From: Allobosea caraganae
Lineage (GTDB): Bacteria > Pseudomonadota > Alphaproteobacteria > Rhizobiales > Beijerinckiaceae
Length of the DNA stretch: 64,000 nucleotides
Direction of reading: 5' to 3'
Assembly (NCBI RefSeq): GCF_003351345.1
Contig: NZ_QQTO01000010.1
Coordinates: 35,787 to 99,786, forward strand
The notes under the pieces were generated by a model. That model worked only from the letters and a program-made list of their open reading frames with translations, had not been told where the DNA came from and searched no databases. Below, piece after piece: positions 46,985 through 56,586 of the stretch (position 1 is the first letter of the stretch; each line of letters begins with the position of its first letter). Position numbers and translations under genes: made by a program.

Positions 46985-47440
46985 CTATGTTTCGATTTTT
47001 TTCCTAAGAATATCAACGTAACTAACGTTTATCGTTCTATTATCCCAAGTCGCTCTTATGTGCTGTTCAAGATTTGGTATATCAATTTCGAGCGTGCTCT
47101 TCCATAAAGCCGGATCATATTCGTAGACACGCATCATATTATCAACATCGAAAAGCCGTCCCGTGTCTTTCGATTTTATCAGCGCAGTTGGTCTTTTATT
47201 GTCGCCAACTCGAAGACCTAACTCAAACATAACATTGGGATTGTGATCAGTTAGATCTGCGATAATGAGATCGGCGTCGAATATCTTGTTTATAATCGTT
47301 GATTGAATAAGGTCTGAGCCAAATTGATTGGCCCACTCTATATCAAATCCAGCGGCTTGACCCGCCGGCGATATCAGAGAGTGAAACACTTCTTTGAAAA
47401 AACCAGACGATCTGGCTGGATTTTTCTCGACAAATGGCAT
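46985..47440 (-). CDS. TIR-like / nucleoside deoxyribosyltransferase-like domain protein (C-terminal part of a split gene)
   Basis: 151 residues from the first available ATG. The core FDADLIIADLTDHNPNVMFELGLRVGD matches the TIR-like, NDT-superfamily domain seen in prokaryotic defence effectors; the Glu of MFELG is the likely catalytic residue of a putative nucleotide or NAD hydrolase. The ATG here falls inside the first beta strand: reading upstream in the same frame gives SVAFIIMPFVEKN, and no ATG, GTG or TTG occurs in the 38 codons back to the stop at 47555. So this ORF is probably not translated independently as an intact domain. Confidence 0.6.
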   Translation of the reverse strand: MPFVEKNPARSSGFFKEVFHSLISPAGQAAGFDIEWANQFGSDLIQSTIINKIFDADLIIADLTDHNPNVMFELGLRVGDNKRPTALIKSKDTGRLFDVDNMMRVYEYDPALWKSTLEIDIPNLEQHIRATWDNRTINVSYVDILRKKIET

Positions 47441-47554
47441 GATGATAAATGCAACACTTCGACCCGAGCGGATAACGGATGCTTCAGTGCTCTTTATGCC
47501 GGAGTGGCGAATGCCGCTGGATTCATTAAATTGGTCTGGCGTAAATTCTTTCGT

Positions 47555-48094
47555 TTAAGTCTCTATGTTTAAAAATCTCAGATTTCCCTGAAATAATTTT
47601 GCAAATTCATCAGCATGATCCGGCGATAGTTTGAATTTATCGATAAGCGTATTCTTAAAATATTTCGGCTCCGGGAGTTGTGATCCGGAGTAGTGATCGT
47701 AAACTTGTTTAAATAGTGGTATATTATTGAAGCTTTCAAATAAAGCTCTTCTTTCGTCTATTTCATTTGCTGGATAGCAAACGCGCTTGCCAAGGTCTGT
47801 TATTCTGATTTCAGGGGCCCGAAATCTCCCTTCTGTCAGCCCAAAATCTGCCGCGGCCGCTATTATGTATTGAAAATCGGAGGATCGTTGCTTTTTGCCG
47901 AGGGCGTCGGCAATTTGATGTGGAGGCCAAGGCTTTCCGGCGTTGTTATCTCTTATTGCAGTGATCACCTTGACCGCTTCGCTCAGGACTTTTCGCGGAA
48001 AAGGTCTAAGCTCGCGTGCGACCTTCTTGGTATCATTGTTGTCGCCAGCTGATTGGATTTCTGCCTGCTCAGCTTCTTCATCGCTAGTTGTCAT
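47555..48094 (-). CDS. Winged-helix-like N-terminal module (first part of a split gene)
   Basis: 179 residues. After a short acidic, disordered start (MTTSDEEAEQAEIQSAGDNN) comes a helical region, QIADALGKKQRSSDFQYIIAAAADFGLTEG and IRITDLGKRVCYPANEIDERRALFES, then LFKQVYDHYSGSQLPEPKYF and DHADEFAKLFQGNLRFLNIET. The pattern (HTH, wing, 'lTdlGk', then a second helical unit) is commonly fused to TIR-like domains. A TAA follows, but the frame continues into the TIR-like ORF. The DNA is far more AT-rich than the flanking groEL and ABC genes. A ten-G tract lies 4 nt upstream of the ATG. Confidence 0.65.
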   Translation of the reverse strand: MTTSDEEAEQAEIQSAGDNNDTKKVARELRPFPRKVLSEAVKVITAIRDNNAGKPWPPHQIADALGKKQRSSDFQYIIAAAADFGLTEGRFRAPEIRITDLGKRVCYPANEIDERRALFESFNNIPLFKQVYDHYSGSQLPEPKYFKNTLIDKFKLSPDHADEFAKLFQGNLRFLNIET

Positions 48095-48098
48095 TGTG

Positions 48099-48108
48099 CC
48101 CCCCCCCC
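48099..48108 (-). repeat. Ten-G homopolymer ahead of the islet gene
   Basis: C x10 on the plus strand, G x10 on the coding strand, ending 4 nt before the ATG at 48094. It takes the place of a Shine-Dalgarno sequence. Homopolymers of this length often change length by slippage, which here would alter translation rather than frame. Confidence 0.85.
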
Positions 48109-48122
48109 GAATAGTCTTTTAT

Positions 48123-48152
48123 ATTATAGGTTGTATCTTCCCTTCCATGCAA
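48123..48152 (-). promoter_or_regulatory. Islet gene promoter
   Basis: On the minus strand: TTGCAT (-35, plus 48147-48152), an 18-bp spacer and TATAAT (-10, plus 48123-48128). The -10 is a consensus match. The expected transcription start is near 48116, giving a short leader that contains the G tract. It lies just downstream of the groEL terminator, so the gene has its own promoter. Confidence 0.7.
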
Positions 48153-48180
48153 TCGCCATAGAGAACTTTTGGGCATGATG

Positions 48181-48206
48181 AAAAAAGGCCCGGCTTGCGC
48201 CGGGCC
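48181..48206 (-). terminator. groEL terminator (inner copy)
   Basis: Minus strand: stem GGCCCGGC / GCCGGGCC, loop of 4, then six T (AAAAAA at 48181-48186 on the plus strand). It lies 36 bp after the groEL stop. An almost identical terminator is at 46828, on the other side of the islet. Confidence 0.9.
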
Positions 48207-48241
48207 TTCCTAGACTTCGCAGAGACCGAAGGACTTCTAAA

Positions 48242-49972
<1,731 letters not shown>

Positions 49973-49980
49973 TCAGGCGT

Positions 49981-50268
49981 TCAGCCGATGACGCCCATGA
50001 TGTCGGATTCCTTCATGATCAGGAGATCCTGGCCATCGATCTTGACCTCGGTGCCGGACCACTTGCCGAACAGCACGCGGTCGCCGGCCTTGACGTCGAG
50101 CTTGATCAGCTTGCCGTCTTCGTCGCGGTTGCCGGGGCCGACCGAAACGACTTCGCCCTCTTGGGGCTTTTCCTTGGCGGTATCGGGGATGATGATGCCA
50201 CCCTTGGTCTTCTCTTCGCCATCAAGGCGGCGGACCACAACGCGGTCATGCAGCGGACGGAACTTCAT
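49981..50268 (-). CDS. groES: Co-chaperonin GroES
   Basis: 95 residues. [44 protein letters not shown] is canonical, with the mobile loop ([18 protein letters not shown]). Caps the GroEL ring. I chose MKFRPLHDR because the longer frame to 50331 lies in the promoter and CIRCE region. Followed by groEL about 100 bp downstream. Confidence 0.97.
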   Translation of the reverse strand: MKFRPLHDRVVVRRLDGEEKTKGGIIIPDTAKEKPQEGEVVSVGPGNRDEDGKLIKLDVKAGDRVLFGKWSGTEVKIDGQDLLIMKESDIMGVIG

Positions 50269-50334
50269 GGTTCTGTCTTCCTCTCGGTCTAATTGAAGCT
50301 GGCGGTCAGCGCGAAAACCGGCGACCGGCATCTG

Positions 50335-50361
50335 TTAGCAGTCTCATAATCCGAGTGCTAA
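50335..50361. promoter_or_regulatory. CIRCE element (HrcA operator)
   Basis: TTAGCAGTC-N9-GAGTGCTAA: the CIRCE inverted repeat with one mismatch from TTAGCACTC. It lies just downstream of the predicted transcription start, so it also forms a hairpin in the 5' UTR. HrcA binding would repress groESL until heat shock. Confidence 0.9.
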
Positions 50362-50372
50362 CGGATGCGGCG

Positions 50373-50401
50373 GAGATAGGCGCGTACCCTTGGTGAGTCA
50401 A
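50373..50401 (-). promoter_or_regulatory. groESL promoter
   Basis: Minus strand: TTGACT (-35, plus 50396-50401), a 17-bp spacer and TATCTC (-10, plus 50373-50378). The expected start is near 50366, directly before CIRCE. It resembles a sigma-70 promoter, not the sigma-32 (CTTGAA/CCCATAT) type. Confidence 0.75.
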
Positions 50402-50507
50402 GGAATCATCGCAGCGGAAAGCTGAATCATCGCGCCGGAAAGTGAATCGCTGTCGCACCCCGCAGGAGATTGCTGCGGCGTGGCGTGCGAGGCGCTATCC
50501 TCAGCGC

Positions 50508-50963
50508 ATGACAGCGCCCGCGCACGATCCAAGGCTCGACGATATCGCCCGTTCCTGCGTGGCCCTGCACGTGCGGATGACGGCGCGGGCCGTTACCCGC
50601 GCCTATGACGAGGCGATGCGCCCGAGCGGGCTCAAGATCACGCAATTCGTGCTGCTCTCGGCGCTGAGCACCGGCGTGTTCAAATCGGTCACTGAGCTGG
50701 CCGACCGCTTCGCGCTGGAGCGGACCTCGCTGACCCGCAACCTGCAACTGCTCGCGGCCGAGGCCCTGATAGAGCCGGTCGACCGCAAGGGCAGGGCGGC
50801 GGTCTACGCGGTCACCGACAAGGGCCGCGCCGCGATCGAGGCCGCGATCCCCTATTGGCAGGTGGCGCAGGCGCGTATCGAGGGCGGGCTTGGCCGCGAG
50901 CGCTGGAGCGAGACCCGCGACGGCCTGCGCACGCTGCGCCGTGTGGCGCGCGGGGCGAGCTGA
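50508..50963 (+). CDS. MarR family transcriptional regulator
   Basis: 151 residues of the winged-helix MarR fold (LKITQFVLLSALSTGVFKSVTELADRFALERTSLTRNLQLLAAEALIEPV; wing KGRAAVYAVTDKGRAAI). The frame is open upstream to 50442, but the ATG at 50508 starts the recognisable N-terminus (MTAPAHDPRLDDIARSC). Divergent from groES. No obvious target; the closest downstream gene is the PaaI thioesterase, separated by a repeat. Confidence 0.87.
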   Translation: MTAPAHDPRLDDIARSCVALHVRMTARAVTRAYDEAMRPSGLKITQFVLLSALSTGVFKSVTELADRFALERTSLTRNLQLLAAEALIEPVDRKGRAAVYAVTDKGRAAIEAAIPYWQVAQARIEGGLGRERWSETRDGLRTLRRVARGAS

Positions 50964-50993
50964 GCGGGCTTCACCGAAACCATACCCTCGTCG

Positions 50994-51082
50994 TCATGGT
51001 CGCCCTTGTGGCGACCATCCACGTCTTCGCCCGTCGCGGGCGCCGTTCAAGACGTGGATGCTCGGGACAAGCCCGAGCATGA
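50994..51082. repeat. Palindrome-rich intergenic element
   Basis: Contains GTCATGGTCGCCCTTGTGGCGACCATC, ACGTCTT / AAGACGT arms around CGCCCGTCGCGGGCG, and GATGCTCGGGACAAGCCCGAGCATGAC. Different from families A-C. No gene is supported in it. Confidence 0.6.
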
Positions 51083-51173
51083 CGGCAGAGCCATGAGTCT
51101 CGCTGGTACGGCGCGCTTGACGGGCGCAGCCTCAAATTCATATCGTGTATCTACACAATAAGGGAGCTGCCGG

Positions 51174-51641
51174 ATGCCGCGCACTATCGGGGTCGTGTCA
51201 CGCGACGTGCTCCTGGCCGAGGATGGCCTCTCCTTCCTGCGCGGCATCATCGAGGGCCGCCATCCCGGCCCGCCCTTCGCCGACGCGATGGATTTCGACA
51301 TCGCCGAGGCCGAGGCGGGGCGCGTCGTCTTCGTCGGCAAGCCCTCGGCGCGCTTCTTCAACCCGCTCGGGACGATCCATGGCGGCTGGACCGCGACCAT
51401 CCTCGATTCAGCCATGGCCTGCGCCGCCCACAGCACGTTGAAGGCCGGCGAGGGCTACACCACGCTGGAGATGAAGCTGAACTATGTCCGCCCGGTCATG
51501 CCCGAGAGCGAGATCGTGCGCTGCGAGGGCCGGCTGATCCATCGCGGCGGCAGCATCATCACCAGCGAGGGCAAGCTGGTCGATGCGCGCGGCAAGCTGC
51601 TGGCCCACGGCACCGAGACCTGCCTGGTGCTGCGGGCCTGA
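51174..51641 (+). CDS. PaaI family thioesterase
   Basis: 155 residues of the hotdog fold. PLGTIHGGWTATILDSAMACAAHSTL is the PaaI/4HBT signature; LEMKLNYVRPVMPESEIVRCEGRLIHRGGSIITSEGKLVDARGKLLAHGTETCLVL completes the fold. It hydrolyses acyl-CoAs, often arylacetyl or phenyl ones. It stands alone between two repeats. Confidence 0.85.
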   Translation: MPRTIGVVSRDVLLAEDGLSFLRGIIEGRHPGPPFADAMDFDIAEAEAGRVVFVGKPSARFFNPLGTIHGGWTATILDSAMACAAHSTLKAGEGYTTLEMKLNYVRPVMPESEIVRCEGRLIHRGGSIITSEGKLVDARGKLLAHGTETCLVLRA

Positions 51642-51663
51642 GAGCCTGTCTTGCCAATCCCTG

Positions 51664-51774
51664 AGCCCTCATCCTGAGGAGCGCGAAGCGCGTCTCGAAG
51701 GATGCTCCAGGAGGTTCGGAAGCCCACGGGTTCACCCTTCGAGACGCGCTTCGCGCTCCTCAGGGTGAGGGCTC
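51664..51774. repeat. Long intergenic palindrome (family B)
   Basis: GAGCCCTCATCCTGAGGAGC on the left and GCTCCTCAGGGTGAGGGCTC on the right, with GCGCGTCTCGAAGG / CCTTCGAGACGCGC inside. It separates convergent genes and could act as a terminator in either direction. Confidence 0.8.
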
Positions 51775-51797
51775 GAATATCCGTTCAGGCTCCAAGG

Positions 51798-52406
51798 TTA
51801 CAGGTCCAGGGCCAGCCTGGCGGCGATGCTCCACATGGTGGCGGCGATCGCCCCTTCCAGGATGCGCCAGGCGGAGGGCCTGGCGAAGAGCGGGCGCAGC
51901 CAGGCCGCGCCATAGCCGAGCCCGAAGAAGAACAGGAACGACGCGGTGACCGCACCAGCCGCGAAGGCGCGCTCCAGCCCGGGAAACTGCGTCGAGACCG
52001 TGCCGATCAGCACGACCGTGTCGAGATAGACATGCGGGTTGAGCCAGGTCAGCGCCAGGCAGGTGGCGAGGGCCTGCCGGAGGCTCACCGCCGCCGTTCC
52101 GCCGATGACGAGCGCGTCGCCCGACCGGAAGGCAGAGCGGAGGCTTTTCGCCCCGTACCAGGCCAGGAAGGCCGCGCCGGCATAGCGCATGGCCGGGTCG
52201 ATCCAGGGCGAGAGCGCCGAAATCTGCCGGAAGCTGCCGACGCCGAGCGCGATCAGCAGCGCATCCGACACTGCGCAGGTCAGGCAGACGGCGAAGACAT
52301 GTTCGTTGCGCAGGCCTTGGCGCAGCACGAAGGCGTTCTGCGCGCCGATCGCGACGATGAGGCTCAGGCCCACGGAGAGGCCCGTCAGATAGACCGTGAT
52401 GTTCAT
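51798..52406 (-). CDS. argO: LysE/ArgO family amino acid exporter
   Basis: 202 residues, six membrane helices. The N-terminus LTGLSVGLSLIVAIGAQNAFVLRQGLRNEHVFAVCLTCAVSDALLI is canonical for the LysE/ArgO exporters of lysine and arginine; LTWLNPHVYLDTVVLIG is the second signature. Divergent from an ArgP-type LysR regulator, the standard argO-argP layout. Confidence 0.9.
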   Translation of the reverse strand: MNITVYLTGLSVGLSLIVAIGAQNAFVLRQGLRNEHVFAVCLTCAVSDALLIALGVGSFRQISALSPWIDPAMRYAGAAFLAWYGAKSLRSAFRSGDALVIGGTAAVSLRQALATCLALTWLNPHVYLDTVVLIGTVSTQFPGLERAFAAGAVTASFLFFFGLGYGAAWLRPLFARPSAWRILEGAIAATMWSIAARLALDL

Positions 52407-52462
52407 GCTGCGGCGCTGCTCCGGGGCGCTGGGATGTCGCCTGGGCTACTTGCCGGAATGGG

Positions 52463-52494
52463 ATTAGGCTAATTAATGCTGATAAGGCAGATTA
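52463..52494. promoter_or_regulatory. AT-rich argO/argP control region
   Basis: ATTAGGCTAATTAATGCTGA followed by TAAGGCAGATTAA, AT-rich against a GC-rich background, between the divergent argO and argP genes. It is the likely site for ArgP binding and both promoters. A precise T-N11-A box was not resolved. Confidence 0.4.
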
Positions 52495-52509
52495 AGGAGC
52501 GCTAATCTC

Positions 52510-53418
52510 ATGCTCGACTATCCGGCTTTGCGGGCCGTCGCCGCCGTGGCCCAGACCGGCAGCTTCGAGAAGGCGGCGCATGCCCTTCACGTCACGCCCT
52601 CGGCCGTGTCGCAGCGCGTCAAGCAGCTTGAGGAGCGCCTCGGCCTCGTGCTCATCGCGCGTGGCAATCCCTGCACCGCGACCGAGAAGGGGGAGTGGCT
52701 GTGCCGGCACATGGAGCATGTCGGGATGCTCGAAGGCGAGTTGCTCAAGCATTTGCCCGCAGCCGCGGCGACTGGCACGGCCCGCCACCGGGTCACGCTG
52801 CGCATCGCGACCAATGCCGACAGCCTCGGGACTTGGTTCCTCAAGGCCGTCGCGAACTTCACCCGGCGCTCGGAGCACCTGCTCAACGTCGCCGTGGACG
52901 ATCAGGACCATACGGCGGAGTGGCTGCAGCGCGGGCAGGTCGTCGCGGCGGTGACCAGCCTGGGCAAGCCGGTGCAGGGCTGCCGCCGCTTCGCGCTGGG
53001 CGCGCTGCGCTATCGCGCGACGGCCAGCCCGGACTTCATGGCGCGCTATTTTCCGAAGGGCGTCACGCCGGAGGCACTGGCCGAGGCGCCATCGCTCGTC
53101 TTCAACCAGAAGGATCGCTTGCAGGACCAATGGGTTCAGCACGTCGTCGGGCGCAGGATCGTCCGTCCCAGCCATTGGCTGCCATCGACGCAGAGTTTCG
53201 TCGACGGTGCCGTGGCGGGGATCGGCTGGGGCGTGAACCCGATCCAGCTCGTCGGCGAGCATTTGCGCTCGGGCCGCCTGATCGAGCTGATCCCCGACAC
53301 GCCCGTCGACATCCCGCTGTTCTGGCAGGTCAACCGCCTCTCCGCCGAGCATCTCGCCGAGCTGACCCGCGAGATCGTCGCTGTCGCCAAAAGCGAACTC
53401 GTCGCGCCGGCGGAGTAA
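52510..53418 (+). CDS. argP: LysR family regulator ArgP
   Basis: 302 residues. HTH (YPALRAVAAVAQTGSFEKAAHALHVTPSAVSQRVKQLEERLGLVLI) followed by the ArgP-type effector domain (TLRIATNADSLGTWFLKAVANF, VTSLGKPVQGCRRFALGALRYRATAS). Activates argO when lysine or arginine is high. Ribosome site AAGGAG upstream. ArgP identity rests on the domain pattern and the divergent exporter. Confidence 0.88.
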   Translation: MLDYPALRAVAAVAQTGSFEKAAHALHVTPSAVSQRVKQLEERLGLVLIARGNPCTATEKGEWLCRHMEHVGMLEGELLKHLPAAAATGTARHRVTLRIATNADSLGTWFLKAVANFTRRSEHLLNVAVDDQDHTAEWLQRGQVVAAVTSLGKPVQGCRRFALGALRYRATASPDFMARYFPKGVTPEALAEAPSLVFNQKDRLQDQWVQHVVGRRIVRPSHWLPSTQSFVDGAVAGIGWGVNPIQLVGEHLRSGRLIELIPDTPVDIPLFWQVNRLSAEHLAELTREIVAVAKSELVAPAE

Positions 53419-53437
53419 GGAGCGGGGAATTGCCGGC

Positions 53438-54166
53438 TCAATGCACCGCCGGCAGATCGAGCGCGCGCCAGTCGCTGTGCGGGACGGGATCGCCGACCGA
53501 GAATTCGAAGCCTGCGATCGTCTTGCGGTCGGGCGAGAGCTCGCATTTGAACTTGAGCCGATACCAGTTCTGCCTGCTGCGGAAGACTGCGCCATCCGCC
53601 TGCATTGCCGTTCGCGACAGCTTGGTGCCCGCCATCGCATAGGCGACGACGCGGTCCGGCAGGAACTCGGCCTTCCAGGCATGGACCTGGCCCATCGCCT
53701 CGAGATTGCACAATTGCTCGATGCGTTCGCCATCATCCAGCTGGTTCAGCGCCTCCCGCGCTCCCCGGCTCTGCGGGTTGGCCAGGACGTTGCCCGAGAG
53801 CACGCGCCGCGCCCTGACCATCACGGGCGCCGCCGGAACGAGCGGGGGAAGGGGCGGGGCTGGCTGAGCGGGGGGCTGCGGCTGGGCCGGTGCGGCCTGC
53901 GGTTGCGCGATGGCGGGAGCGGGAGGCGCAGGCCGCGCCGCCTGGGGCTGCGGCTGGGGCTCGATCTGCTCAGGCGTGACCAGCTCGACCTCGACGCCCT
54001 CTTCAGGAGCAGGCTGCAACCGCTCGATGTTCGGCAGCAGGGCCAGCGTGCCGAGAAGGACTGCGTGGAGGCCGAGCGAGACGATGGCGGCGCGCGAGAG
54101 CGCGTTCCGCACCAGGGAGGCGGACGGCATCGGTCGAAGCGCTCCGATGCTCGGCTCTGGTCTCAC
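53438..54166 (-). CDS. DUF930 domain-containing protein
   Basis: 242 residues. A membrane helix near residues 26-44 (IVSLGLHAVLLGTLALL), a long Pro/Ala/Gln-rich spacer (QPQPQAARPAPPAPAIAQPQ and on), and a C-terminal DUF930 domain (ERIEQLCNLEAMGQVHAWKAEFLPDRVVAYAMAG). The layout resembles TonB-like envelope proteins in shape only. The GTG at 54166 has GGAG 7 nt upstream, so I prefer it to the ATG at 54130. Function unknown. Confidence 0.78.
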   Translation of the reverse strand: MRPEPSIGALRPMPSASLVRNALSRAAIVSLGLHAVLLGTLALLPNIERLQPAPEEGVEVELVTPEQIEPQPQPQAARPAPPAPAIAQPQAAPAQPQPPAQPAPPLPPLVPAAPVMVRARRVLSGNVLANPQSRGAREALNQLDDGERIEQLCNLEAMGQVHAWKAEFLPDRVVAYAMAGTKLSRTAMQADGAVFRSRQNWYRLKFKCELSPDRKTIAGFEFSVGDPVPHSDWRALDLPAVH

Positions 54167-54231
54167 CGGTTGTCTCCGCCCCTCCGACGGGTCCCTAAAC
54201 GCCGATCAACCGGGCGAATTTGCGGCCGGCG

Positions 54232-55074
54232 CTATTTTCGGCTGACCACGAAGGCGCCGGCCACGATCAGCAGCGCCCCGGCATAGGTCGTCCAGAGCGG
54301 GATCTCGTCGAAGAAGGCGAAGCCGAGCAGGCTCGCCCAGACCAGCGCGGTGTACTCGATCGGCGCCAGCCGCGAGGCCGGCGCGCGGGCGAAGGCCGAG
54401 GTCAGCGTCATATGCCCGGCGACGCCGAGCGCGCCGGCGCCGAGATAGGTCAGCAGGTCGCGCGCCGTCATCGGCATCATCACGAACCAGGCCGGGATCG
54501 CGAGCAGCACGGCCGGCCCGCAATTCTGGAAGACGACGATCACGGCCGGGTGCTCCTTCAGCGCGATCCGCCTGAGCAGGATCAGGTTGAAGGCATAGGA
54601 CACCGCGGAGAACAGGGCCGCGGCGACGCCGAGCTCGGCCCCGGTGACGCCGCCCCGCAGCCGCGGCCAGACCATGATCAGCATGCCGACGAGCCCAAAG
54701 CCGAGCGCCTCGAAGATGCGCCGGTCGAGCCGCTCCTTCAGGATCAGCGACCCGAGCAGCGCCACGAAGACCGGCGCCAGGAAGGACAGCGTCAGCGCCT
54801 CCGCCAGCGGCAATTGCGAGATCGAGTAGAAGAAGCTGCCGGCGGTGAGCACGACCAGCGGCACGCGGATCAGGTTGCCGATGACGCTGTCGCGCGTCGG
54901 CCGCTTCGGCCTGACGAGCGCCAGCACGATGAGCGCGCACAGGCCGCCGGCGGCGAAGCGCATGAACAGCGCCAGCAGGAACGGGTGGCTCTGCATCTGC
55001 GCCTTGATCACCGCATCCATGACGGTGAGCAGGGCGATGCCCAGGACGGCGCGCAGCGCGGTGCCGTGGCTCAT
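54232..55074 (-). CDS. EamA/DMT superfamily transporter
   Basis: 280 residues, ten helices in two EamA repeats (LRAVLGIALLTVMDAVIKAQMQSHPFLLALFMRFAAGGL and GAELGVAAALFSAVSYAFNLILLRRI). Family members export metabolites; substrate unknown. The ATG overlaps the stop of the GNAT gene by four bases, so the two are translationally coupled. The frame open to 55215 upstream is the shadow of the GNAT gene. Confidence 0.87.
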   Translation of the reverse strand: MSHGTALRAVLGIALLTVMDAVIKAQMQSHPFLLALFMRFAAGGLCALIVLALVRPKRPTRDSVIGNLIRVPLVVLTAGSFFYSISQLPLAEALTLSFLAPVFVALLGSLILKERLDRRIFEALGFGLVGMLIMVWPRLRGGVTGAELGVAAALFSAVSYAFNLILLRRIALKEHPAVIVVFQNCGPAVLLAIPAWFVMMPMTARDLLTYLGAGALGVAGHMTLTSAFARAPASRLAPIEYTALVWASLLGFAFFDEIPLWTTYAGALLIVAGAFVVSRK

Positions 55075-55574
55075 GCCGGCTGGCCGGCGAGCCGCTTGCG
55101 GAAATGGTATTCCCAGGTGAAGGAGACGTCGCCGAGATAGCGCTCGCCTGGCCAGCGCGCGAAGCCCAGCTTCTCGTAGAAGCGGTGGCCGCGGGCGAAG
55201 CGCGTGTCCGACCACAGCATCATCTCGCTGTAGCCGCCAACCTGGGCGAAGCCGAGCACATTGGCGAACAGCGCCTGCGCCAGCCCGGCGCCGCGCCAGC
55301 CAGGCGCGACATAGACCTTGGTCAGCTCGACCGCGTTCTGCTCCGGCACCGGCGCGACGGCGATGGACCCGGCGACGCTGCCATCGGGCGCGTCCGCGAT
55401 CCAGAGCCGGCCGCCTTTGGCGGCGTAGTGCGTCGCCGGCCGGCGCAGCTCGGGAAACTCGTCCCAGATGAAATGGCAGTTGGGATATTCGGCGAAGCTC
55501 GCGGCGACCAGCGCGGCAAGCGGCTCGGAATCGCTGTCGCGCGCGTCGCGCAGCGGAGGCAGGGAGGTGCTCAT
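55071..55574 (-). CDS. GNAT family N-acetyltransferase
   Basis: 167 residues. Acetyl-CoA motif in VAPGWRGAGLAQALFANVLGFA; substrate-side strand AVELTKVYVAP; C-terminus with RGHRFYEKLGFARWPGERYLG. Transfers an acetyl group to an unknown amine. Coupled to the downstream EamA transporter. Confidence 0.87.
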   Translation of the reverse strand: MSTSLPPLRDARDSDSEPLAALVAASFAEYPNCHFIWDEFPELRRPATHYAAKGGRLWIADAPDGSVAGSIAVAPVPEQNAVELTKVYVAPGWRGAGLAQALFANVLGFAQVGGYSEMMLWSDTRFARGHRFYEKLGFARWPGERYLGDVSFTWEYHFRKRLAGQPA

Positions 55575-55640
55575 GAGGAAGCGCTTAAGGCCAATCCCCG
55601 CGAGCGCAAAGGGCTGCGGCCATCGCTGCGCGCATGCCCT

Positions 55641-56405
55641 CTAGCGCAGCAATGCGAGCGCCGCATCGACAGTCAGCTTCAGCGCCGCCAGGCTGAGCAG
55701 GACGTAGCACCAGAAGAACAGCACCTTCTGCTCCAGCTTCTCGTGCACGATCTTGCCGAGCCAGATGCCGAGCGGGGCGGCGGGTGCCAACGCCAGCGCC
55801 GACCAGAGCGCCTCCGGCCGGGTCAGCCCGAGCGAGAAGTAAGGCGGCAGCTTCAGCCAGTTGCCGAGCGTGAAGAAGGCCACGGTGGTGCCGACGAACA
55901 GCGTCTTGGGCACGCCGCGACCCAGCAGGTACATCGAGACCGGCGGCCCGCCGGCATGGGCGACGAAGGTGGTGAAGCCCGAGGCCGTGCCGGCGATCAG
56001 CGCCAGCACCGGCGAGACCGGGCGTGAGCCGGCCGGCGCGAGGCGCCCCCTGGCGAACCAGTGCAAGGTGAAGGCGAGCGTGGTCAGGCCGATGATCAGC
56101 GTCACGATGCGCGGGTCGACCTTGAGGAAGACGATGTAGCCAATGCCGATGCCGGCCACGAGCCCGGGCAGGAGCCAGACCAGGTCGGGCTTCGACCAGG
56201 TCGACATGCCGAAGCTCTGCAGGGCGAAGAGGTCCATCACCGAGACCAGCATGGCGATGATGATCGCCGCCGAGAGCGGGTCGGTGACCAGCGCCAGCAA
56301 GGGTATGCCGAGGATGGCGAGCCCGCCGCCGAAGGCGCCCTTGCCGATGGCGATGACGAGCGTGGTAGCCCAGCCAACGAGGTAGAACAGCGGATCGGTC
56401 GGCAT
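55641..56405 (-). CDS. Sulfite exporter TauE/SafE family protein
   Basis: 254 residues with about eight membrane segments. GKGAFGGGLAILGIPLLALVTDPLSAAIIIAMLVSVMDL and GTASGFTTFVAHAGGPPVSMYLLGRGVPKTLFVGT are the TauE/SafE signature halves. It exports or imports sulfur or organic anions; substrate unknown. The start MPTDPLFYL is chosen over the upstream open frame. Confidence 0.85.
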   Translation of the reverse strand: MPTDPLFYLVGWATTLVIAIGKGAFGGGLAILGIPLLALVTDPLSAAIIIAMLVSVMDLFALQSFGMSTWSKPDLVWLLPGLVAGIGIGYIVFLKVDPRIVTLIIGLTTLAFTLHWFARGRLAPAGSRPVSPVLALIAGTASGFTTFVAHAGGPPVSMYLLGRGVPKTLFVGTTVAFFTLGNWLKLPPYFSLGLTRPEALWSALALAPAAPLGIWLGKIVHEKLEQKVLFFWCYVLLSLAALKLTVDAALALLR

Positions 56406-56586
56406 CAGCGGCGTCCGCTGCTCGCATGGCCTCGCCAAGCTTCCGCTTGGAAAAGCGAGGGGCTGCCGTTAGGCCAGTTGTACTCCGAAACTCCGGCAAT
56501 TGCCTGAGTCGCCCGGTCCTCTCGATCGCGTTCCAATCGGACGATTCCATCCGATTGGGAAAAACGTGATCGAGGATGAAGAGTTA

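Larger units (their letters stand above)
46985..48094 (-). pseudogene. Full frame: wHTH-like + TIR-like gene interrupted by one in-frame TAA
   Basis: The two ORFs at 47555-48094 and 46985-47440 are in the same frame. Between them, on the coding strand, are TAA (47555-47557), then 38 sense codons TKEFTPDQFNESSGIRHSGI.. ..RSGRSVAFII, then ATG at 47440. Without the TAA the product would be about 369 residues: an N-terminal two-part winged-helix-like region, a linker and a TIR-like domain. This may be a disabled defence gene, a base error in the assembly, or stop-codon readthrough; the sequence alone cannot decide. Confidence 0.7.
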
